35,137 nt of DNA from Actinomyces johnsonii (GTDB taxonomy: Bacteria > Actinomycetota > Actinomycetes > Actinomycetales > Actinomycetaceae): contig NZ_VICB01000009.1 in NCBI RefSeq assembly GCF_006546835.1, positions 674 to 35,810 on the forward strand, in the 5' to 3' direction. Shown in pieces: positions 14,793 through 22,818 of this stretch. A program made the translations under genes and the position numbers. Position 1 is the stretch's first letter. Each line of letters starts with the position of its first letter. The notes below the pieces were generated by a model that saw only the letters and a list, made by a program, of their open reading frames with translations, was not told where the DNA came from and ran no database searches.

Positions 14793-16325
14793 ATGTCTCC
14801 TGGTCGGCCGCACGACCGGTTCCCCCGCTGGACCTGCGCGGTCCTGGCGGTCTGCCTGGCGCTGGCGGTGTTCGCCGCCGGACCGCACGTAGCGAAAGCG
14901 GACACCTCCTCCATCACCGGCGACAAGGACCTGGCCAAGCAGGTCATCGGCCTTCTGCCCAACGACTACCGGGCCCGGGGCATCCACGTCTCCGTCATCA
15001 CCGCCGAGGGCGCCCGCCACGCCGGCATCGGAACGGCCGCCTCCGGCCAGCAGTACACGTCCACCACTCCCATGGAGATCGGCTCGATCACCAAGACCTT
15101 CACCGGCCAGCTCCTGGCAGACGCCATCGCGCGCGGTGAGGTCAAGGCCAGCGACCCGCTGTCCACCCACCTGCCCGAGCTCGCCGGCACCCCGGCGGGC
15201 GAAGCCACCCTGGAGGAGGTCGCCTCGCACCGCTCCGGTCTCCCAAGCATCCCCACGCAGGATGAGAGCAGATGGGTGCTGCGAGCAAACATCCTGGGGC
15301 TCAACCCCTTCACCGACAGCATCGACCAGCTCGTTGATAAGGCTCGTACCACCAAGATGGGCAAGCGCGGCGAGTTCGCCTACTCCAACCTGGGCATCTC
15401 GCTATTGGGAGAGGCCCTCACCCGTGCCGCCGGGGCCGAGTCCTGGACGTCCTACATCACGGAGCGCTTCTTCACGCCCCTGGGCATGAAGCACACGACC
15501 CTCACCTCCGGCCAGGCTGACATTCCCGACGGCGCCATCCACGGCGTCCAGGCCAACGGGCGCCGGGGCCAATCGGTTAGCGGTTCTGGCTTCAACCCGG
15601 CCGGCGCCGGCGTGTGGAGCACCCCGGAGGACATGACCCACTACGCCCAGGCGGTCCTGGCCGGCACCGTCCCCGGCGGGGCCAGCCCACAGGAGGCGCG
15701 GTGGCCCGCAGAGGTCATGCACGGAATCCAGCTTCCGGGAGAGAAGATCGGTTACACCTGGTACACCGACGTCGTCAACGGGCACATGATCATTAATCAC
15801 GGCGGCACCACGATGGAGTACATGACGCACCTGGCCATCGACAAGGAGTCGGGCAAGGCCGTCATGGTCTACACCGACCAGAACACGGACGGCACCGCCG
15901 CCGCGCTCGCCGCGACGCTCCTGACCGGCGGCCAGAAGATCTCGACGGCGCGTATGCCAATCTCGGCCGAGATGCTGCCCCAGGCAGTGGTCCTCGGAGC
16001 CTTCACCATCCTGGCTCTCATCATGGGCCTCTACACGGCGGTCCGCGCGGCGAGCGCACCCAGCCGCATGGCGGTGGCCTGCCGCGTGACCGCACTCCTC
16101 GCCTGCCTGGCGGCGGCCACGGCCTCCGGACCCTGGACGTACCTGCCCGGCTGGATCCTGGCGGTGGCGGCACTGCCCGGCATGTACGGCATCGTCCGGG
16201 GCATGACGCTGTGGCCAGAACTGCCCACGCTGCCGCGTCGCCGGGCCTGGCTCGGCTGGATACAGGTGGTGCTGACTCTCGCCTTCGTTGCCCTCTGCCT
16301 GGTCGTCGCCTGGCCCAAGGCCTGA
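14793..16325 (+). CDS. Beta-lactamase-fold serine hydrolase with C-terminal membrane domain
   Basis: 510 residues from the ATG at 14793, preceded by AGGTCAGG and followed by a clear signal peptide (hydrophobic about residues 13-30). The open frame continues upstream into the repeat but without protein-like composition. The catalytic domain is class C beta-lactamase/DD-peptidase-like (PF00144 type): SITK (Ser98, Lys101), YSN (Tyr197) and HGG (His336). About four membrane segments follow (residues about 395-505), tethering the outward-facing domain. Family members include D-aminopeptidases, esterases and penicillin-binding-like proteins. Resistance activity cannot be inferred. It is the first gene of the exported-hydrolase island; 338 bp separate it from the next gene. 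Confidence 0.9.
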   Translation: MSPGRPHDRFPRWTCAVLAVCLALAVFAAGPHVAKADTSSITGDKDLAKQVIGLLPNDYRARGIHVSVITAEGARHAGIGTAASGQQYTSTTPMEIGSITKTFTGQLLADAIARGEVKASDPLSTHLPELAGTPAGEATLEEVASHRSGLPSIPTQDESRWVLRANILGLNPFTDSIDQLVDKARTTKMGKRGEFAYSNLGISLLGEALTRAAGAESWTSYITERFFTPLGMKHTTLTSGQADIPDGAIHGVQANGRRGQSVSGSGFNPAGAGVWSTPEDMTHYAQAVLAGTVPGGASPQEARWPAEVMHGIQLPGEKIGYTWYTDVVNGHMIINHGGTTMEYMTHLAIDKESGKAVMVYTDQNTDGTAAALAATLLTGGQKISTARMPISAEMLPQAVVLGAFTILALIMGLYTAVRAASAPSRMAVACRVTALLACLAAATASGPWTYLPGWILAVAALPGMYGIVRGMTLWPELPTLPRRRAWLGWIQVVLTLAFVALCLVVAWPKA

Positions 16326-16396
16326 GCCGGCCCGCCTGGCGCCGCGTTCGTACCCTGCAACGCACCTTCGTGGGTCCTTACCCAACGTTACTGAGC

Positions 16397-16663
16397 CGGA
16401 AGGTACAAACACGGCGACCACCTGGGGGAGGACAACGTCGTCCGTCTCCTCCGACAGGCCAGCCGAATCCGCCCCGACGGCCGACGAAACCGGCACCACC
16501 CCACCTTTAGCGTCGCAGAGGTCCGGGCGCGGGAGCCAAACCCGGACAGAGCCCCATTCACAGGCACGAACCAGACAGGAGGCGCCCCCCGACAGCTGCC
16601 ATGGGCGAACTGTCAGCACGCAGAAACCGAAGGCAACCCCGACACCATAAGGAGCACAAACCC
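16397..16663 (+). promoter_or_regulatory. Conserved leader of TAP gene 1 (copy L1)
   Basis: The shared blocks, in order, are: GGTACAAACAC (16402-16412); an imperfect hairpin (arms 16421-16432 and 16447-16458, 10 of 12 pairs) enclosing GGACAACGTCGTCC; GACGAAACC (16483-16491); the block TTTAGCGTCGCAGAGGTCC (about 16506-16524); GGCACGAACC-GACAGGAGG (about 16563-16582); and AAGGAG before the ATG. The same blocks occur in the same order before the other two TAP genes. A further GCGTTCGTACC lies at 16344-16354, the reverse complement of the motif form in L3. Confidence 0.55.
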
Positions 16664-18421
16664 ATGAGACCGACACCCCTCACCGCACGAAAGGCGGGCG
16701 CGGCCCTGGCAGCACTGACGCTGTGGGCGACCCTGGCAGCCTGCCAGCCACAGACCTCCGCCGCCGGCGCCGCAACCCCCACATCTGTGCCAGCGCCCAC
16801 CGACCAGGCCAGCGCCACAGCCAGCGGATCTCATGGGGGCTCCACTGGTGGATCTACTGGTGGATCCACTGCCGGCTCCACCGACGCCTCCGACTCCCAG
16901 ACCAGCGTCCCCCAGGGGCTGGAGAGCTTCTACAACCAGGGCATCGACTGGCAGGACTGCTCAGACGGCACCTCGCCCTTCCAGTGCGGGACGGTCACCG
17001 TCCCCCTGGACTATGGCAACCCCGGCGGCCGGACCATCACGATCGCCCTGAAGAAGCTCCCCGCCTCCGACTCCGACGCCGAGCACGGCTCCCTATTCTT
17101 CAATCCGGGCGGCCCCGGCGTCAGCGGTATCCGGACACTGGAGACCCTGGCCACTGCCCTGCCCAAGGAGCTCCGGGCCAGCTACGACGTCGTCGGCTTT
17201 GATCCGCGCGGCATAGGACAGTCCACCCCGATCACCTGCTGGACTGATGAGGACATCCACCAGGTCCTCACCGATGCCCAGAACGGCAAGCTCTCAGACC
17301 TCGCGTCTATCGACACGGCCTCCTCCACGTACGTCTCAGCACAGGAGAAAATCAACCTGGGCGCGGCCGATGCCGCCGCCTGCACTCAATACTCGGAGGT
17401 TCCCGAGCTGCTCGACCATGTCGGCACCCGCAATGTCGCCCGCGACCTGGACGTCCTGCGCGCCACAAACGGCAACACGAAACTGAACTACCTGGGCACC
17501 TCCTACGGGACCTACATCGGAGCCATCTACGCCGATCTCTTCCCAGGCCGCGTCGGCCGCGCTGTCCTAGACGGGGCCATGGACCCGTCGCGGCACTGGG
17601 CCGACGGGGAGGCCGAGATCACGGCATTCAAGGAAGGCGTTCTGCGCCAGTACGTCGAGCACTGCCAGGCTCAAGGCAGCTGTCCTCTGAGTGGCTCCAC
17701 GGACGAGGCGATCGCCCAGCTGACGGCCTTCGTGGACGGCCTGGACAAGAACCCCCTCACCGCCCCAGGCTCCAATGTCACCGTCAACGCGCAGGAGGCC
17801 ACCACCATCATCCGGGACTACGCCATTGAGAAACCGGACTGGGAGGAGCTGACCGCCATGCTCACCCCGGCGATGAGCAACCACGATGGCGCCCTCATGG
17901 TGAAGGCTAAGCAGAGCGCGCTCGCGCCCCAGCTGCCGACGACCGCTGAGCAGGCCATCAGCAGGGCCAACAATCTGTTCATGGCTGCCGCTGTCATCTG
18001 CAACGACTACCCGGATACGGCCGAGACCGTCGCCAACTGGGACGCGCAAGCAGCCGCCCAGAAGAAGGCCTACCCCTTCTTCGGCGGTACCTCGAATGGC
18101 CTGGAGGCCTACTGCCGAGGCTGGGGACACCGGGCACAGACCCCGCCCCGGCAGACCCACGCCGAGGGCTCGAACCCGATCCTCGTCGTCGGGCTCACGG
18201 GCGACGACCGCACCCTCTACCCCTGGGCCCAGAGCCTCACCGACCAGCTGGACAACGGCCACCTGCTCACCGTCGAGGGTCCCGGTCACATCACTTTTGG
18301 CAGGAACGCCTGCGCCACCGCGGCCATGACCGACTTCCTCGTCAACGGGACCGTCCCAGCAGAGGGCACCACCTGCGCCGCAGAGCCCCGGCCCGCCGCC
18401 GCTGGCGGAACCGAGAACTGA
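16664..18421 (+). CDS. TAP-type alpha/beta hydrolase lipoprotein 1 (exopeptidase-like)
   Basis: 585 residues from the ATG at 16664 (AAGGAG nine bases upstream). The signal peptide ends in the lipobox LAAC (Cys27). A Ser/Gly/Thr linker with GGST repeats leads to the hydrolase at about residue 85. An oxyanion loop with FNPGGPGVSG is followed by the nucleophile elbow GTSYG (Ser280). The C-terminal TAP-like domain has GDDRTLY (Asp) and GPGH (His), completing the Ser-Asp-His triad. Related Streptomyces proteins (tripeptidyl aminopeptidase, SlpD/SlpE) remove short peptides from N-termini. Substrate here is not known. Three paralogues lie in the island, this one the most divergent. A terminator follows at 18427-18476. 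Confidence 0.92.
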   Translation: MRPTPLTARKAGAALAALTLWATLAACQPQTSAAGAATPTSVPAPTDQASATASGSHGGSTGGSTGGSTAGSTDASDSQTSVPQGLESFYNQGIDWQDCSDGTSPFQCGTVTVPLDYGNPGGRTITIALKKLPASDSDAEHGSLFFNPGGPGVSGIRTLETLATALPKELRASYDVVGFDPRGIGQSTPITCWTDEDIHQVLTDAQNGKLSDLASIDTASSTYVSAQEKINLGAADAAACTQYSEVPELLDHVGTRNVARDLDVLRATNGNTKLNYLGTSYGTYIGAIYADLFPGRVGRAVLDGAMDPSRHWADGEAEITAFKEGVLRQYVEHCQAQGSCPLSGSTDEAIAQLTAFVDGLDKNPLTAPGSNVTVNAQEATTIIRDYAIEKPDWEELTAMLTPAMSNHDGALMVKAKQSALAPQLPTTAEQAISRANNLFMAAAVICNDYPDTAETVANWDAQAAAQKKAYPFFGGTSNGLEAYCRGWGHRAQTPPRQTHAEGSNPILVVGLTGDDRTLYPWAQSLTDQLDNGHLLTVEGPGHITFGRNACATAAMTDFLVNGTVPAEGTTCAAEPRPAAAGGTEN

Positions 18422-18426
18422 CGGGA

Positions 18427-18476
18427 GGCGGCGCGCTCTTAGCCCGCACCGCGCCTTCGGGTAAGAGCGCGGCGCC
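18427..18476 (+). terminator. Hairpin terminator after TAP gene 1
   Basis: A 15-bp stem with one mismatch (arms 18427-18441 and 18462-18476) starts six bases after the stop codon and separates TAP gene 1 from the M28 gene. Confidence 0.65.
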
Positions 18477-18527
18477 GAACCTCCTCCCCACTCGCCACCG
18501 ATTCGCATCCTCAAGGAGGTCGCCACC

Positions 18528-20324
18528 ATGACTTATCAACGTTTATCCGTACCCGATCTCGCTCGGCGCCTGCTGGCCCCGATCGCCGCCCTGCTGGGTC
18601 TGGTGGCGGGCCTGAGCGTCCTCATCCTGCCCTCCCCCACACCGACCACCGCCGACCCGACCGAGTTCTCCGCCGAGCGCGCCATGGCCTCCATCAACCG
18701 CCTCGCCGACGAACCCCACAGCGTCCTCGATCGCGAGGCACACGACAGGGCGCGCGACGACGTCATCGACATGTTCGCCGACCTGGGCTACACCGCCGAC
18801 GTGCACTCCGACCCACTATTCGATTTCAGCGAGCCGGGGGACAAGAAGACCTTCGACATGCTGTCCGCCGAGCAGCAGGCGGCGGTCAAGGACGCGCCGG
18901 CCGACACGATCGTCGTCGACGTACCGGGGAAGTCCAAGCGCACCATGGCGCTCATGGCCCACTACGACTCGTCCACAGTCGAGGGGGCTGGAAACGATGA
19001 ACAGCACTACTACACCTCCGGGACCTCCCACGGGGCTGCCGATGACGGCTACGGCGTGGCCACCATCGTCGAGACGCTCCGGGCCCTCAAGGCCGAAGGG
19101 CGCCAGCCGGAGAACTCGCTGAAGATCGTCATCACCGACGCTGAGGAGATCGGCCTCATCGGCGCCCGCAATGAGATGCGCCACCACCGCGCCGACTATG
19201 AGAACGTCGACCTCGTCCTCAACCTCGAGGCGCGCGGCATGAGCGGCCCAGCGTTCATGTTCGAGACCTCCCCGAACAACAGCGCCGTTGCCGGCTACTT
19301 CCTGAGCCACGTGAAGCAGCCCGTGACCGGCTCGCTCTTCCCCTCGCTGTACGCACTCATGCCCAACTCCACCGACATGACGGTCGTCATCCCCGAGGGC
19401 TTCACGGTGCTCAACATCGCGGCGGTCGGGGATGCCGACCACTACCACCAGTCCACGGACGCCCCGCGCTACGTCGACCACTCGACCCTCCAGCACTACG
19501 GCGACCAGGCCCTGGACCTCACGCGGGCCTGGGCCTTCGACGGGCAGACCCCCACGCTGACCGCCGACGGCGACCTCCACTTCTTCCAGCTGTGGCGGGG
19601 ATTGACCGTGCGCTACCCGGCGGCGGTCGGGACGGGGCTGGGCTGCCTGGCCGTCATCGCGGCCCTCGGCGCCGTCGCGGTACGGGCCAGGTCCCTGCAC
19701 TGGAAGCAGGTCCTGGGGACCGTCTGGGGCCTGACCTGGCGAGCCGCGTCCGTCTCCGCCGCCGCAGGGCTGGTGCAGCTCGGGGCCATGGCGATGAAGT
19801 GGGCGCCGGAGAGCGGGCTCGGGCCGAATCCGCTGCTGGTGTGGATGTTCGCCATCGGGGCCCTGATCGGGGCCGGGCTCACGGCGCACTTCGTGGTGCG
19901 GCGCTGGAAGAAGGGGCTCGGGCAGGAGGCCATCGCCGCGGTGCTGCTCCTGCTGACGGCCGCCTGCGTGCCGGTCATGGTGCTAGTGCCCGGTGCCGCC
20001 TATGTCCTGGTCTTCCCCATGCTCGCCCTGGCGCTGACCGCACTGGCGCCGAGGCAGGTGCGACCGTTGGTCGGGGCGCTGGCGGCCTTCATCACCGTGG
20101 TGATCTTCGCCCCCACGATCCTGTTCATCCACGAGCTGCTCAGCCTCAGCGCGGTGTGGGTGACCGTGTTCTTCGCGATCGTGCCGGTGGCGCCGCTGGC
20201 ACTCGTGCTCTTGCAGGCCGGTTCCCGGCGTACCCGGCTCACTGCCGCACAGACCAGCAGCGGTTCTGACGCCGCCGCTTCCGACGACGCCCTCGTTGCC
20301 GGTCCGGCCGCCGCGATGGCATAG
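18528..20324 (+). CDS. Membrane-anchored M28-family zinc metallopeptidase
   Basis: 598 residues with a strong AAGGAGGT ribosome-binding site (18513-18520) before the ATG. One membrane segment near residues 15-35 is followed by an extracytoplasmic M28 domain with the co-catalytic zinc-site motifs: AHYDS (His145), GAADDGYG, TDAEEIGLIGA (EE pair), LNLEARG, and DHYHQSTD (last ligand His). From about residue 360 to 570 there are about seven to nine hydrophobic segments. This layout, an M28 domain followed by a polytopic membrane region, resembles the ER-metallopeptidase-1/Fxna-type architecture. It would release N-terminal amino acids outside the cell, complementing the TAP peptidases on either side. 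A disordered Ala/Ser tail ends the protein. Confidence 0.9.
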   Translation: MTYQRLSVPDLARRLLAPIAALLGLVAGLSVLILPSPTPTTADPTEFSAERAMASINRLADEPHSVLDREAHDRARDDVIDMFADLGYTADVHSDPLFDFSEPGDKKTFDMLSAEQQAAVKDAPADTIVVDVPGKSKRTMALMAHYDSSTVEGAGNDEQHYYTSGTSHGAADDGYGVATIVETLRALKAEGRQPENSLKIVITDAEEIGLIGARNEMRHHRADYENVDLVLNLEARGMSGPAFMFETSPNNSAVAGYFLSHVKQPVTGSLFPSLYALMPNSTDMTVVIPEGFTVLNIAAVGDADHYHQSTDAPRYVDHSTLQHYGDQALDLTRAWAFDGQTPTLTADGDLHFFQLWRGLTVRYPAAVGTGLGCLAVIAALGAVAVRARSLHWKQVLGTVWGLTWRAASVSAAAGLVQLGAMAMKWAPESGLGPNPLLVWMFAIGALIGAGLTAHFVVRRWKKGLGQEAIAAVLLLLTAACVPVMVLVPGAAYVLVFPMLALALTALAPRQVRPLVGALAAFITVVIFAPTILFIHELLSLSAVWVTVFFAIVPVAPLALVLLQAGSRRTRLTAAQTSSGSDAAASDDALVAGPAAAMA

Positions 20325-20377
20325 GACGGCGCAGCCGCGAGCACGCCCGCCGCATGGCCGAGGCCTGCCGCGTGCCG

Positions 20378-20688
20378 GAAGGTGTGAACACGGCAACCTC
20401 CCGGAGGAGGACAACGGACGTCGTCCGCTTCCTCCGGGAGGTCCACCCAATCCACCCGCAGGTCGCAAACCGACACCTCCGAATCCGCCCGGCAGCCGAA
20501 GACGCCGGCACCGCCGCGTCCTTAACGTGACAGGGGTCTGGGCACTGCAGAAGTGCAGCCCGAACAGAGCCCCACCAGCAGGCACGAACCGGACAGGAGG
20601 TATGGCACCGCTCGCGACCGCCCCGACCCACAGCAAGCAACGAAGAAAGACCGAGGACGACCCAGACACCACGAGGAGAACAACCCCC
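20378..20688 (+). promoter_or_regulatory. Conserved leader of TAP gene 2 (copy L2)
   Basis: Contains GGTGTGAACAC (20381-20391) and a perfect 12-bp hairpin (arms 20397-20408 and 20430-20441) enclosing GGACAACGGACGTCGTCC. These are followed by TTAACGTGACAGGGGTCTGG (20522-20541), GGCACGAACC-GACAGGAGG (about 20581-20600), and GAGGAG before the ATG. Total length is about 310 nt, against about 270 in L1 and 283 in L3. Confidence 0.55.
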
Positions 20689-22458
20689 ATGAGACCGGTA
20701 TCCCCCACCGCGCGGAAGGCGGGCGCGGCCCTGGCAGCACTGATGCTGTCAACCGCCCTGACGGCCTGCCAACCAGACAGCTCCACCGCCAGCGCCGCAA
20801 CACCCACGTCTGTCCCCACCCCCACCGCCCAGGCAAGCGCCCCTGCCAGCAACTCCACCGGTAGCCCCGGCGATTCCACCGGCGGCTCCACTGCCAGCCC
20901 CGGCGGTTCCAACGGCGGCTCCCAAAGCGATGCTCCCCAGGGGCTGGAAAGCTTCTACAACCAGACCATCGACTGGAAGGACTGCTCGAACGAGACCACG
21001 ACCTTCCAGTGCGGGACCGTCACCGTCCCCCTGGACTACGACCACCCGGACGGCCAAACCATCACCATCGCCCTGAAGAAACTCCCCGCCTCCGACGGCA
21101 ACGCCGAGCACGGCTCCCTCTTCTTCAACCCCGGAGGCCCCGGCGCCAGCGGCGTCGAGGCAATGACCTCGGCACCCCGAGTGTCCGAGGAACTTCGAGC
21201 CGCCTACGACATCATCGGCTTCGATCCTCGCGGAGTCGGGCAGTCCACCCCGATCACCTGCTGGACCAACGACGAGATCAAGCAGCACCTGGCGAATCCC
21301 AGCGACGACGCCGGCCCGACAGACCCGCTCAAGGGCATCACATCCACGAACACTCCGGCCCAGAACAAGATCGACCGGGGCACGGCCAACGCCGCCAGGT
21401 GCGCCCAGCACTCGCAGGTCCCCGAACTGCTCGACCACGTCGGCACCCGCGACGTCGCCCGCGACCTGGACATCCTGCGCGCCACGAACAGCAACACGAA
21501 ACTGAACTACCTGGGCGTCTCCTACGGCACCCGCATCGGAGCCATCTACGCCGACCTCTTCCCAGGCCACGTCGGCCGCGTCGTCCTGGACAGCGCCGTC
21601 GATCCGTCGAAACGAGAGATCGACAGCATCACCGAGACAGTAGCCTTCAAGGAAGGCGTCCTGCGCCAGTACGTCGAGCACTGCCAGGCCCAGGATGGCT
21701 GCCCCCTGACCGGCTCCACGGACGAAGCGGTCGCCCAACTGGCCGCCTTCGTCGACGGCCTGGACAAGAACCCCCTCACCGCCCCGGACTCCGACGCCAC
21801 CGTCAACACACAGGACGCCACCGCCATCATCCAGCGGCTCGCCGTCGCACAGCCGAACTGGGACGCACTGACCGCCATGCTCACCCCGGCGATGACCAAC
21901 CACAACGGCACCCTCATGGTGAAAGCGAAGCAGAACTCGCCCGACCTGTCGCCGGAGACGACCGTCGAGGAGGTAGTCAGCCAGGCCAACGAACAGATCA
22001 TGCTCGCCGCGGTCATCTGCAACGACAATCCGGACACGGACAGCACCGCATCCGACTGGGACGCACAGACAGCCGCCGAAAAGAAGACCTATCCCTTCTT
22101 CGGCGGCACTTCGAGCGCCATGGACGCCTACTGTCGAGGCTGGGGGCACCAGGGGAAGACCCCGCCCCAGGAGACCCACGCCAAGGGCTCCGCCCCAATC
22201 CTCGTCGTCGGGATCACCGGCGATGTCCAAACGCTCTACTCCTGGGCCCAGAGCCTCGCCGGCCAGCTGGACAACGGCCACCTGTTTACCATCAAGGGCT
22301 ACGGGCACGGCGGCGCCATCGGCAGCTGCGCCACCGCGGCCACGATCGGCTACCTCGTCAATGGGACCGTCCCGGCAGAAGGAGCCACCTGCACCGCCGA
22401 GCCCCGGCAGGCCGCCGCCGATCCCCCACCCGCCGCCAACGGCGGAGCCGAGGGCTGA
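20689..22458 (+). CDS. TAP-type alpha/beta hydrolase lipoprotein 2
   Basis: 589 residues from the ATG at 20689 with GAGGAG upstream. The N-terminus MRPVSPTARKAGAALAAL ends at the lipobox LTAC (Cys27), followed by a Thr/Ser/Gly linker. Catalytic elements: FNPGGPGASG, GVSYG (nucleophile Ser278), ITGDVQTLY (Asp) and GYGHGG (His). It is much closer to TAP 3 than to TAP 1; long stretches such as the block after DPRGVGQSTPITCWTNDE are identical between 2 and 3, pointing to a recent duplication or gene conversion. The arginine in SYGTRIG replaces the tyrosine of the other two, next to the nucleophile, and may alter specificity. An exopeptidase role is inferred from the family. Confidence 0.92.
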   Translation: MRPVSPTARKAGAALAALMLSTALTACQPDSSTASAATPTSVPTPTAQASAPASNSTGSPGDSTGGSTASPGGSNGGSQSDAPQGLESFYNQTIDWKDCSNETTTFQCGTVTVPLDYDHPDGQTITIALKKLPASDGNAEHGSLFFNPGGPGASGVEAMTSAPRVSEELRAAYDIIGFDPRGVGQSTPITCWTNDEIKQHLANPSDDAGPTDPLKGITSTNTPAQNKIDRGTANAARCAQHSQVPELLDHVGTRDVARDLDILRATNSNTKLNYLGVSYGTRIGAIYADLFPGHVGRVVLDSAVDPSKREIDSITETVAFKEGVLRQYVEHCQAQDGCPLTGSTDEAVAQLAAFVDGLDKNPLTAPDSDATVNTQDATAIIQRLAVAQPNWDALTAMLTPAMTNHNGTLMVKAKQNSPDLSPETTVEEVVSQANEQIMLAAVICNDNPDTDSTASDWDAQTAAEKKTYPFFGGTSSAMDAYCRGWGHQGKTPPQETHAKGSAPILVVGITGDVQTLYSWAQSLAGQLDNGHLFTIKGYGHGGAIGSCATAATIGYLVNGTVPAEGATCTAEPRQAAADPPPAANGGAEG

Positions 22459-22488
22459 CAAACAGCACCGCACCCGCGAAACACTCCA

Positions 22489-22527
22489 GGGTCTTGGGTC
22501 CACTCCCAGTGAGTGGACCCAAGACCC
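22489..22527 (+). terminator. Hairpin terminator after TAP gene 2
   Basis: A perfect 17-bp stem (arms 22489-22505 and 22511-22527) with a 5-nt loop. The roughly 30 bp between the stop codon and the stem are identical to those after TAP gene 3, but the stem sequence itself differs, so the structure is conserved rather than the sequence. Confidence 0.8.
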
Positions 22528-22535
22528 CGAGCAGC

Positions 22536-22818
22536 AAGGTACGAACGCAACGACCTCCTGGAAGAGGACGCTCGTCGTCCATCTCCTCCGGGAGGTCAAC
22601 TTCGTCCGCCCAGAAACTAAATCATCCCAGGGGCTGACGAAACCAACACCACCGCGTCGTTAACGTTGCAGGAGTCCGGCGCTGCGGAAGCACGGCCTGG
22701 ACCGGGTCCGCCAGCCGGCATGAGCTGGGCAGGAGACCCAGCACTGCCCGAGCCCCGGCCACAGCGGACAGTGGAGACCGACGACGACCACCAACACCGC
22801 AAGGAGAGCTACCCCCTT
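22536..22818 (+). promoter_or_regulatory. Conserved leader of TAP gene 3 (copy L3)
   Basis: Contains GGTACGAACGC (22538-22548), a hairpin region (22554-22595) of the same layout as L1 and L2, and GACGAAACC (22636-22644). Then come TTAACGTTGCAGGAGTCCGG (22660-22679), a diverged GGCATGAGC-GGGCAGGAGA (22717-22736), and AAGGAG 12 bases before the ATG. The leader begins about 10 bp after the terminator of TAP gene 2, so gene 3 probably has its own promoter. Confidence 0.55.

Noticed and set aside
16483..16530. ECF-sigma promoter (GAAACC ... CGT) in the TAP leaders
   Set aside because: The spacing between the two elements is longer than usual for ECF promoters and L2 lacks a clear GAAAC, so only the block conservation is reported.
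20749..22599. Long minus-strand open frame opposite TAP gene 2
   Set aside because: High GC in third codon positions of the real gene leaves the opposite frame open. The plus strand has a signal peptide, lipobox and catalytic triad, and the minus reading has no domain.
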